From: Scatacola_A faecigallinarum
GTDB taxonomy: Bacteria; Pseudomonadota; Alphaproteobacteria; RF32; CAG-239
NCBI GenBank assembly: GCA_018713605.1
Contig: DVOM01000002.1
Location: forward strand, 1-8,166
Direction of reading: 5' to 3'
DNA length: 8,166 nt
The position numbers and the translations under genes are program-made. The notes under the pieces are model-generated. The model had not been told where the DNA came from, ran no database searches, and saw nothing but the letters and a program-made list of their open reading frames with translations. Numbering within the stretch: position 1 is the stretch's first letter; each line of letters begins with the position of its first letter. This document shows, piece after piece, positions 1 through 5,198 of the stretch.

Positions 1-129
1 AACGTCGGAAACTCGGAGGCAGACGGAACTGCATATTCCGGTGCGGATTTGCCGGTTTCCTTGATTAATGCCGCATCTAAATGTAACTGTGCGACGGCTA
101 CCTGCTCCATTAAATGGACTTATCTGTAA
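1..129 (+). CDS. Type IV pilin-like protein, C-terminal fragment (5' end outside window)
   Basis: Frame 1 is open from the first base to a TAA at 127-129, giving the last 42 residues of a protein. Its end, with a YSGADLP segment followed by a KCNC...TC cysteine cluster and a terminal aromatic stretch (IKWTYL), aligns position by position with the end of the complete pilin at 267-857 (YTGTDLP, KCTC...TC, IGWYFQ). I therefore call it a paralogous pilin of the same PilS-like type. The N-terminal prepilin signal lies outside the window and cannot be checked. The residues shared with the neighbour are the cysteines, the S/T-G-x-DLP segment and the aromatic C-terminus; the rest has diverged, so this is an old tandem duplication rather than a recent copy. 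It is probably the upstream member of a pilin gene array. Confidence 0.75.
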   Translation, partial: NVGNSEADGTAYSGADLPVSLINAASKCNCATATCSIKWTYL

Positions 130-151
130 TACCGGATATGCCCTTCCTTAC

Positions 152-180
152 GGCTCCGTATCCGACAGTGGTACGGAGCC
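152..180 (+). terminator. Perfect 9-bp stem-loop after the first pilin gene
   Basis: GGCTCCGTA (152-160) and TACGGAGCC (172-180) are perfect inverted repeats around an 11-nt loop, 22 nt after the TAA of the first pilin. The following bases (TCTGTT, then A-rich) are a poor U-tract. It could be a weak terminator or a 3'-end stabilising hairpin that sets the level of the downstream genes relative to the first pilin. Confidence 0.5.
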
Positions 181-244
181 TCTGTTAAAAAGTCAAAAAA
201 AACATTTATTTTCAACAGATATTATATTTTAATGCTGCAAAACA

Positions 245-266
245 TGTACAGAGGGGATTATGTACA
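245..266 (+). promoter_or_regulatory. TGTACA inverted pair placing the pilin Shine-Dalgarno in a loop
   Basis: The self-complementary hexamer TGTACA occurs at 245-250 and 261-266. The two copies can pair as a 6-bp hairpin whose 10-nt loop contains the ribosome binding site GAGGGG (251-256), and the ATG at 267 follows the stem directly. The GAGGGG-to-ATG spacing of 10 nt supports the chosen start. Regulation through this hairpin is inference. The stretch 183-240 upstream is very AT-rich and is the likely promoter area, but I found no convincing -35/-10 pair. Confidence 0.35.
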
Positions 267-857
267 ATGGATAACAAAAGAACAGACGGCAGCCAGAGCG
301 GCCGCTCAATGGTAGAAATGCTCGGGGTGCTGGCCATTATCGGCGTCCTGTCCATCGGCGGCATCGCCGGCTATTCGCGGGCAATGATTAAATTTAAGGT
401 CGGCAAAAGCCTGGATCAGATTTCAATGCTGGTCGCCTCCATTCAAACCCTCTATTCCGGTCAGCGCAACTATTCCGGACTGACGCTTAAAGAAGCAATT
501 TCCTACGGCGTGATTTCGCCGGACATGAAGGCCTCCGATTCTACGGTTACCAACGTTTTTGCCGGCAGCGTACTGCTCGGCGAAGCCAAATACCGCGAAA
601 CTGCCGGCGCCGCCTTTCAGATTGTATATAACGGACTTGGGCAGGAAGCCTGCGTCACAATGGCGAGTTCCGACTGGGGAACCGGCTCTTCCGCAGGCCT
701 GATCGGTATGCGGGTTTCCGATCAGGAACTGGCGCTGGCCGAAATGGACGCCGAAACCTACACCGGCACGGACCTGCCGATTACCATTTCCGAAGCGGTT
801 GCCAAATGCACCTGCCGCGAGGCTCCAACCTGTGCCATCGGCTGGTATTTCCAGTAA
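267..857 (+). CDS. Type IV prepilin-like protein (PilS-like)
   Basis: A 196-residue protein starting at ATG 267 behind GAGGGG. A short hydrophilic leader (residues 1-12) ends in Gly12. It is followed by RSMVEML and a hydrophobic helix to about residue 35, which is the class III prepilin layout: cleavage after Gly12 leaves Glu17 at mature position +5, the residue conserved for pilin assembly. Mature position +1 is Arg rather than the usual Phe or Met. The remaining ~160 residues look like a globular pilin head with four cysteines (129, 181, 183, 189), enough for two disulfides. Such proteins are processed by a PilD-type peptidase in the inner membrane and polymerised into a pilus or pseudopilus. 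It follows a paralogous pilin end (1-129) and precedes a secretion ATPase by 78 bp with no clear terminator between, so co-expression is likely. Whether it is a major or minor pilin cannot be told. Confidence 0.85.
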   Translation: MDNKRTDGSQSGRSMVEMLGVLAIIGVLSIGGIAGYSRAMIKFKVGKSLDQISMLVASIQTLYSGQRNYSGLTLKEAISYGVISPDMKASDSTVTNVFAGSVLLGEAKYRETAGAAFQIVYNGLGQEACVTMASSDWGTGSSAGLIGMRVSDQELALAEMDAETYTGTDLPITISEAVAKCTCREAPTCAIGWYFQ

Positions 858-902
858 CAAATTCGCTTTCTTTTAATCTTTCTTAAAACATCTTATGTTA
901 TT

Positions 903-926
903 GTTGTCCAAAATGGTTAAGACAAC
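903..926 (+). repeat. Short inverted repeat before the ATPase start
   Basis: GTTGTC (903-908) and GACAAC (921-926) are inverted repeats around a 12-nt loop; the arms extend to 8 bp with one mismatch. The right arm directly abuts the ribosome binding site GAGG (927-930) of the ATPase gene. It could be an operator or a translational hairpin, or chance. Confidence 0.3.
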
Positions 927-935
927 GAGGACACG

Positions 936-1898
936 ATGGTAAAACTTAATGACATATCTTTTTCCGATATTTACATTACGCCGGACAAAACGGCCTTTAT
1001 CGGCGACAACCGAACCGAAAACGGCCTGAAAATTATCGAAGCCGAAGATTTTGAAGCTTTTTACAATCTGGTTGAAAAATCATGGGACGGCAATAATCCG
1101 AGCTATTCGGTTTTGTTTGAGCGGACATTCTACCGCGTTGAGCGCTCGGTCGCCCTTTACGGCGTGCAATACTGCGCGCGTAAGATGCCGCAGAAGATTC
1201 CGCCGTTCGCCTCGCTGGGTTTCAATCATGAACTGACAACGCATCTGCTTTCGCTGAGCACGGCTTCCGGCCTGATTTTATGGTCCGGCCCGACCGGCGC
1301 CGGCAAAACGACGGCAATATCAAGCCTGCTGAAAGAATTTCTGACCATGGAAGGCGGTTTTGCCTACACGATTGAAGACCCGTCCGAAATGCCTTTGGAC
1401 GGCATTTATCACTCGGTGGGCGGCAGTCTGGGACTATGCAAACAGACCCTGCCGCCGAAAGGCAACTGGGGCGAAGGGCTGAAATCGGCACTGCGTTCCA
1501 AGCCGCGTTACATTATGGTCGGCGAAATCCGTACGCCGGACACCGCCAGCGAAGTTCTGCGCGCGGCAACTTCCGGGCATTTGGTGCTTTCCACTATTCA
1601 TGCCAACAACATTACCGACGCCATCAACTCGGTGGTTAAATACGCCTCCTCAACCAGCATGAGCGAAGAACTGGCCTATGACCTGTTCTCGCGCGGCATG
1701 CTCGGCGTCCTGCACCAGACGCTGAACGGCGTCGAACGCAAAATACCGCTGGTCAGCTATCTGTTCGCCAATCCGGATTCAACCAAAGGCGACCAGGTTC
1801 GCGGCATAATCAAAACCGGCAAACTGAACCTGGCGACTTCAATTGAAACCCAGATGACGCGCATGGCGCGCGGCAAGAACATCTTCCCCGACTTATGA
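936..1898 (+). CDS. PilT/GspE/DotB-superfamily secretion ATPase
   Basis: A 320-residue cytoplasmic AAA-type motor of the type II/IV secretion and type IV pilus superfamily. Visible motifs are Walker A GPTGAGKTT (118-126), an Asp box YTIEDP (144-149), a Walker B-like RYIMVGEIR (191-199) and a His box (TSGHLVLSTIHAN, 212-224). The compact ~95-residue N-terminal domain and the ALRSKP/VGE/TGH-type core resemble PilT and the DotB/TraJ ATPases more than full-length GspE/PilB, which are longer. It probably powers assembly, retraction or export for the pilins just upstream. ATG 936 has GAGG at 927-930, 5 nt away. Its TGA overlaps the 3' end of the oppositely oriented XRE gene by 6 bp. I cannot tell whether it is an assembly or retraction motor, or part of a conjugation-like system, because no platform, secretin or peptidase gene is in the window. 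Confidence 0.85.
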   Translation: MVKLNDISFSDIYITPDKTAFIGDNRTENGLKIIEAEDFEAFYNLVEKSWDGNNPSYSVLFERTFYRVERSVALYGVQYCARKMPQKIPPFASLGFNHELTTHLLSLSTASGLILWSGPTGAGKTTAISSLLKEFLTMEGGFAYTIEDPSEMPLDGIYHSVGGSLGLCKQTLPPKGNWGEGLKSALRSKPRYIMVGEIRTPDTASEVLRAATSGHLVLSTIHANNITDAINSVVKYASSTSMSEELAYDLFSRGMLGVLHQTLNGVERKIPLVSYLFANPDSTKGDQVRGIIKTGKLNLATSIETQMTRMARGKNIFPDL

Positions 1899-2399
1899 CG
1901 TGACGGAAGGTTCCCGATAATATTTGGAAATGCTGAAAATCAGGCCGCGGACATATTCCCCGGCCTGAGTATTTTGAATACGCTCGTAAGCGCGAGCCAT
2001 ACGAATAAAATCCGTATCCTGCATAATGTCGCTTTTTATCGGATTTTCGCTTTCGACCTGCGGCAGATTGTCCGACAAAATGAGATTACGCGGACTTTGG
2101 CGGCTTAATTCCTCGTCAATGCCGCTGAAAAAATAGTTGGCGTCGACGCCGAGCACCTGCATCATGTCCCACAGGCGGCTGGCGCCGATGCGGTTCATGC
2201 CGCGTTCATATTTCTGCACCTGTTGGAAAGTTATGCCGATTTTCTTGGCCAGGGCTTCCTGAGAAAGCCCGAGCAGCTGCCTGCGTACGCGAATGCGCTG
2301 GCCGATGTAGACGTCAATCGGGTTTGGCTCGCCGTTGAGCGTGCGCCCGCGCGAGATTTTATACATATTGGGTTTAGATAGTCCGGAAGAAGTTGTCAT
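1893..2399 (-). CDS. XRE-family transcriptional regulator (PraR/SinR-like)
   Basis: A 168-residue cytoplasmic DNA-binding protein. After a ~25-residue variable N-terminus comes PNPID and a Cro/CI helix-turn-helix domain (about residues 27-90), with LGLSQEALAKKIG as the first helix pair and FQQVQKYERG as the recognition region, followed by RIGASRLWDM. This core is characteristic of the alphaproteobacterial XRE proteins that include PraR of rhizobia, which controls attachment and surface traits. The C-terminal ~75 residues are a probable dimerisation or tail domain. I chose ATG 2397-2399 because GGAGA (2409-2413 on the complement) sits 9 nt upstream. The frame stays open to an ATG at 2484-2486, which lacks a ribosome binding site and would be almost leaderless from the promoter I see. 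Its 3' end overlaps the pilus ATPase gene tail-to-tail. A regulatory role for the pilins is only suggested by proximity. Confidence 0.85.
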   Translation of the reverse strand: MTTSSGLSKPNMYKISRGRTLNGEPNPIDVYIGQRIRVRRQLLGLSQEALAKKIGITFQQVQKYERGMNRIGASRLWDMMQVLGVDANYFFSGIDEELSRQSPRNLILSDNLPQVESENPIKSDIMQDTDFIRMARAYERIQNTQAGEYVRGLIFSISKYYREPSVTS

Positions 2400-2496
2400 T
2401 GAGCTATTCTCCGTGATAAAAACTAAAAAAACGAATTCAAAACGAGACAGTGTCCGGATTTCCCGGCAAAACACCGTAAAATACAACCTATGATGT

Positions 2497-2525
2497 ATGC
2501 TATCCTAAAAAAAATCTTTTGACAA
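2497..2525 (-). promoter_or_regulatory. Candidate sigma70-type promoter for the XRE regulator
   Basis: On the complement, TTGTCA (2520-2525, 5/6 match to -35) and TAGCAT (2497-2502, 4/6 match to -10) are separated by exactly 17 bp. They lie between gpt and the XRE gene, leaving an untranslated leader of about 90 nt. This suggests the regulator can be transcribed independently of gpt. Confidence 0.45.
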
Positions 2526-2553
2526 GCAAAAAACGGACTGTCGGAAAAGCTTT

Positions 2554-2985
2554 TCAATCCCAGGGAAAAACGAGCCAGGAATCAGGCATTTCGCGGGCAT
2601 AGACGTCAACCGCGCTCCGGCCGGCGGGCTTGGCGTAAACGGTAACAAAACGCGCCTGCGGAAAAAGCGGGCGCAGCAAATTGCAGGTATTGCCGCTATC
2701 AGACAGGTCGTCGACAACAAGGGTATGTTCATCAACCGCACCAACCCCGGCAGCGGCAAGCTGAAAGCTTTCGGCGGCGCGCCTGACGTCGCCGTCATAA
2801 GTAGACATATTGACTACCGCAGTATTGCGGATATTCAGCTCATAGGCGAGGATGCCGGCCGGCAGCAGGCCGCCGCGGCTGACGGCTACAATTTTGTCAT
2901 AGTTTCCGGAATTTTTGATTTTAGCGCAGAGTTCCCGGGTATCGCGATGAAACTCTTCCCAGGATATATGGAGTTTTTCAGTCAT
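2554..2985 (-). CDS. gpt: Xanthine-guanine phosphoribosyltransferase
   Basis: A 143-residue type I phosphoribosyltransferase that salvages xanthine and guanine (and to some extent hypoxanthine) with PRPP to make XMP, GMP and IMP in the cytoplasm or at the inner membrane face. It aligns well by eye with E. coli Gpt: ISWEEFH at the N-terminus, VSRGGL (35-40) for the pyrophosphate loop, the PRPP-binding motif VVDDLSDSGNT (90-100), the FVTVYAKPAGR segment (113-123) and the C-terminal PWD that contacts the purine. It stops right after PWD, so it lacks the ~10 residues that follow in E. coli (152 aa). ATG 2985 has AAGGA about 6 nt upstream. It starts 10 nt after the stop of the TlpA-like gene, so the two are probably one transcript. 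No clear terminator follows. Confidence 0.9.
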   Translation of the reverse strand: MTEKLHISWEEFHRDTRELCAKIKNSGNYDKIVAVSRGGLLPAGILAYELNIRNTAVVNMSTYDGDVRRAAESFQLAAAGVGAVDEHTLVVDDLSDSGNTCNLLRPLFPQARFVTVYAKPAGRSAVDVYAREMPDSWLVFPWD

Positions 2986-2995
2986 GGCAGTCCTT

Positions 2996-3523
2996 TTAGT
3001 TATGTTCGGCCTTTATTTTGTAAAGATATTCGACAACCTCGTCGCTGTCCCACTCCGCGGAACCGCGCAGGCGGCCGATTTCCTTGCCGTCTTTGTTAAT
3101 CAGCACCGTATTCGGCGAAGTAAAAATGCCGAAATCGGAAGCCAGCTGGCCGTTGACGTCGGTATAGGCTTCCAAATCGCCGGCACGGTATTTTTTCAAC
3201 ATTTTTTTCATTTCGTCAACCGTATTCCACTCCGTATCCGGCGAAATGAGAATAACCCTGATACCGTCGTTGCGGACAATCTTCTGATAGCGGTTAAGAT
3301 TGTCCAGTTCGCGCAGGCAGGGCGCACAATAACGCGACCAGAAAACGGCAATCAGAAAATCGCCCTTGAAATCCGCCAGATTTACCTTGCGGCCGGTCTC
3401 CGTATAAATCGGCCGGGACGGCGGTTCGCGGGGCGTGTCATAAATGTTGACGCCGTCTTCCCGTGCCAGGGAAAAGCCGGCCGTCGACGCCAAAATCAGA
3501 AGTGCAATCAAAATCTTTTTCAT
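2996..3523 (-). CDS. TlpA-like periplasmic thiol-disulfide protein
   Basis: A 175-residue exported thioredoxin-fold protein. Residues 1-20 form a Sec signal peptide (MKK, hydrophobic core, SLA before Arg21), so it acts in the periplasm. The fold shows the TlpA/AhpC-TSA pattern: a strand ending in FLIAVFWSRYCAPC with active cysteines C66 and C69, a middle helix/strand section, and TSPNTVLINKDGKEIGRLRG, where Pro137 is the cis-proline next to the active site. The residue before C66 is Tyr instead of the usual Trp. TlpA-family proteins reduce or exchange disulfides in envelope proteins, for example during cytochrome c or oxidase maturation. The substrate here is unknown. The ribosome binding site is weak (AGGCG about 10 nt before ATG 3523). 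It is divergent from lptM across a ~100-bp promoter region. Confidence 0.85.
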   Translation of the reverse strand: MKKILIALLILASTAGFSLAREDGVNIYDTPREPPSRPIYTETGRKVNLADFKGDFLIAVFWSRYCAPCLRELDNLNRYQKIVRNDGIRVILISPDTEWNTVDEMKKMLKKYRAGDLEAYTDVNGQLASDFGIFTSPNTVLINKDGKEIGRLRGSAEWDSDEVVEYLYKIKAEHN

Positions 3524-3575
3524 GCTGCGCCTATTAATAACTTGTTTTTTACTTTTGTATTTACCCGGTTTTAAG

Positions 3576-3605
3576 AGTATATAGGTATTATAATTATTGA
3601 TACAA
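3576..3605 (-). promoter_or_regulatory. Candidate promoter for the tlpA-like/gpt transcript
   Basis: On the complement, TTGTAT (3600-3605) and TATACT (3576-3581, 5/6 match to -10) are 18 bp apart. The start codon lies about 50 nt downstream. The elements overlap the -10 of the divergent lptM promoter, so the two directions may compete for polymerase. Confidence 0.4.
3589..3594 (+). promoter_or_regulatory. Candidate -10 element for the lptM-triad operon
   Basis: A perfect TATAAT lies 28 nt before the lptM start codon, giving a leader of about 20 nt that contains AAGGAAAAGG (3604-3613). No good -35 is present at 16-18 bp, so the promoter may be activator-dependent or simply weak. Confidence 0.4.
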
Positions 3606-3622
3606 GGAAAAGGTTAATAAAA

Positions 3623-3748
3623 ATGAAAAACGGTCTGAGAGTTTTGATGCTGCTTCTGCTCATTGCCGGGGTTTTTGCCTGCGGCAAAATGTCCGATCCT
3701 TCGCCGATTGAAGGCAGCGGCTATCCGCACAGCTATCCCCGCCGTTAA
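3623..3748 (+). CDS. lptM: LptM (YifL)-like small lipoprotein
   Basis: A 41-residue lipoprotein precursor. MKNG...R is followed by a hydrophobic run (VLMLLLLIAG) and the lipobox VFAC, so Cys20 would be lipidated and the mature peptide is only 22 residues: CGKMSDPSP then a GSGYPHSYPRR tail. The CG-K-x-x-DP-x-P and Y-P...YP pattern is that of the short lipoproteins now called LptM. In E. coli, LptM binds the LptD/BamA assembly complex and promotes correct disulfide formation in LptD. ATG 3623 is preceded by AAGGAAAAGG, ending 9 nt before it. The gene is 24 bp ahead of the VWA gene and likely shares its transcript. As I recall, in many alphaproteobacteria lptM lies between argH and lysA; here neither is present. 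Confidence 0.8.
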   Translation: MKNGLRVLMLLLLIAGVFACGKMSDPSPIEGSGYPHSYPRR

Positions 3749-3772
3749 AAGCTGAAATTCCGGGAGTTTGAG

Positions 3773-4459
3773 ATGGTTGACAACGATAATCTGACAAATG
3801 ACATGATTCCCTATGTGGAATTTGCCGACAACGCCAACGAACGTACGCCCTGCGTTCTGGTTCTGGACTGTTCCGGCTCCATGCGCGGCGAACCCATCAA
3901 GCAGCTTAACGCCGGCCTCAAGGCCTTGGAAAAGGAACTGAAGGAAGATATTGACGCCAGCTCGCGCGTGCAGCTGCTGATTATCAAAGCATTCGGCAAA
4001 GACGAAGCCGTCATTTCTTCCGACTGGGTCGACGCCATGAATTTCGAAGCGCCGGAAATGGAAGCCGGCGGGCTGACGCCGCTCGGCAAAGCGATGGAAC
4101 TTGCCTTGCAGAAAATCGAGGAACAGAAATGTCTGTATGACAGCTGCGGAATTACGTCAAAGCGGCCGTGGATTTTTCTGATTTCCGACGGCGAACCGAC
4201 CGATTACGACTGGGAAATCATTGCCGAGAAATGCCGCTACGCCCAAAAAAACAAAAAAGTCGTGGTACATGCCGTCGGCACGCAGGGTGCCAATCTGGAA
4301 AAGCTGGCAAAGTTTTCGCTGATATCGCCCAAGCGTTTGACCGGGCTTAAATTTACCGAATTTTTCCTGTGGCTGAGCCGCAGCGTTTCCTGCATATCCA
4401 AAGCAGCTCCGAATATTCCCGACCAACTGGAAGACACCGGTGACTGGAATGAAAACTAA
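3773..4459 (+). CDS. VWA-domain protein of the TerY-P triad (YegL-like)
   Basis: A 228-residue cytoplasmic von Willebrand factor A domain protein; no signal peptide or membrane segment is visible. The metal-ion-dependent adhesion site is complete: D32-C-S34-G-S36 after the strand CVLVLD, T102 in GGLTPLG, and D139 in the strand IFLISDG. The segments GSM.G.PI..LNAGL, RPWIFLISDGEPTD and AVG...N...L match E. coli YegL (219 aa) closely by eye. In this family the protein accompanies a PP2C phosphatase and a kinase as the TerY-P triad. Its role is thought to be as a metal-dependent scaffold or phospho-switch partner, but it is not biochemically settled. ATG 3773 has GGGAG (3762-3766) 6 nt upstream. 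The 3' end overlaps the phosphatase gene by 20 nt if the GTG start is used. Confidence 0.85.
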   Translation: MVDNDNLTNDMIPYVEFADNANERTPCVLVLDCSGSMRGEPIKQLNAGLKALEKELKEDIDASSRVQLLIIKAFGKDEAVISSDWVDAMNFEAPEMEAGGLTPLGKAMELALQKIEEQKCLYDSCGITSKRPWIFLISDGEPTDYDWEIIAEKCRYAQKNKKVVVHAVGTQGANLEKLAKFSLISPKRLTGLKFTEFFLWLSRSVSCISKAAPNIPDQLEDTGDWNEN

Positions 4460-5198
4460 AAACGGCAAGATACGCGCACTGGCGACGAGCATTACCGGCC
4501 CTCTGCACGAGGCTCGCAACATGCCGTGCCAGGATTACTGCCGTTATACAGACCGGGGCAAAAATTTCGTCGCCGTGGTTTCGGACGGCGCCGGTTCGGC
4601 CAAATACGGCAAAATCGGCGCACGAATTATCTGCGAAACCGTCGGAGACTTGCTGGCAAACGCGGAATTTTCGGACATTCGGCGGACAATCGTCAAGGCG
4701 ATTGAGGTTTCGCGCGGAAAATTGCTGCGCCACCGTTACAACAAGACCAAAAGCGAGGAAGGCATCAACGATTTTGCGGCAACGCTGGTCGGTACCGTCT
4801 GCAACGGACGGCAGGGCCTGTTTTTCCATATCGGCGACGGTGCGGCGCTGGCGTTGGACGAACATAATCCGGAAAACTTCGTCGCCTCGCGTCCCGAAAA
4901 CGGTTTGTTTGCCTGCGAAACCTATTTTTACACCATGGACGACTGGCGCGAAAATCTGCGGTTTACGGCCTTTGAAAACGCCGATGCCATTTTTCTGATG
5001 AGCGACGGCGTGACCGGTTTTGCCTTTTCGAAAGATTTTCGCCGTATCGAAAAGAGATTTATCTACCCCATTCACGAATATCTCAGCAACGAAACTCAGA
5101 AGGCCAGAGCCATCCGCGCCTTGAACAACACGCTCAATACGCCGGACGCCAAACGGCTGAACAATGACGACAAAACTCTTTTCTGGGCCAAACTCTAA
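4440..5198 (+). CDS. PP2C-type Ser/Thr protein phosphatase (PphC/YegK-like)
   Basis: A 252-residue PPM/PP2C phosphatase, almost the same length as E. coli PphC (253 aa). Metal-centre motifs appear in order: QD (31-32), VVSDGAGSA (46-54, metal-binding Asp48), DFAATL (111-116), HIGDGAA (130-136), MSDGVTG (187-193) and NDD (242-244) near the C-terminus. It has no membrane segment. In E. coli the homologous phosphatase dephosphorylates the neighbouring kinase YegI, and the same pairing is inferred here. Two starts are possible. GTG 4440 has GGAAG 6 nt upstream and I prefer it; ATG 4449 has no well-spaced ribosome binding site but gives the more usual N-terminus. Either way the gene overlaps the VWA gene. 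It ends in TAATG, where the TAA (5196-5198) shares its last A with the kinase ATG, pointing to translational coupling. Confidence 0.87.
   Translation: MTGMKTKNGKIRALATSITGPLHEARNMPCQDYCRYTDRGKNFVAVVSDGAGSAKYGKIGARIICETVGDLLANAEFSDIRRTIVKAIEVSRGKLLRHRYNKTKSEEGINDFAATLVGTVCNGRQGLFFHIGDGAALALDEHNPENFVASRPENGLFACETYFYTMDDWRENLRFTAFENADAIFLMSDGVTGFAFSKDFRRIEKRFIYPIHEYLSNETQKARAIRALNNTLNTPDAKRLNNDDKTLFWAKL

Noticed and set aside
260..274. Mini-ORF of four codons (ATG 260 to TAA 274) overlapping the pilin start
   Set aside because: The ATG is only 3 nt from the GAGGGG, too close for initiation, so it is probably a by-product of the TGTACA repeat.
913..942. Nine-codon ORF overlapping the ATPase start, a possible leader peptide
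   Set aside because: No ribosome binding site precedes ATG 913 and no attenuation-like structure follows.
936..1898. Assigning the ATPase as pilT, traJ or dotB specifically
   Set aside because: The motifs fit the whole superfamily and no diagnostic neighbour (secretin, platform protein, conjugation gene) is present in the window.
2400..2486. N-terminal extension of the XRE regulator to the ATG at 2484-2486
   Set aside because: It has no Shine-Dalgarno, an atypical hydrophobic sequence, and would start within a few bases of the predicted transcription start. ATG 2399 has GGAGA at good spacing.
2500..2553. Possible rho-independent terminator after gpt (T-run on the - strand)
   Set aside because: The T-run is not preceded by a stable stem; only a 4-bp GACA/TGTC pairing is available. 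The same bases fit a promoter better.
2984..3574. 196-codon open frame on the + strand opposite the tlpA-like gene
   Set aside because: It covers a gene with signal peptide, CAPC and cis-Pro motifs on the other strand. Its translation shows no family features.
4353..5075. 240-codon open frame on the - strand opposite the PP2C gene
   Set aside because: It is antisense to a phosphatase with all metal motifs, has no recognisable domain and a low-complexity Val/Phe/Ala/Gly/Arg-rich composition typical of a complementary-strand shadow.
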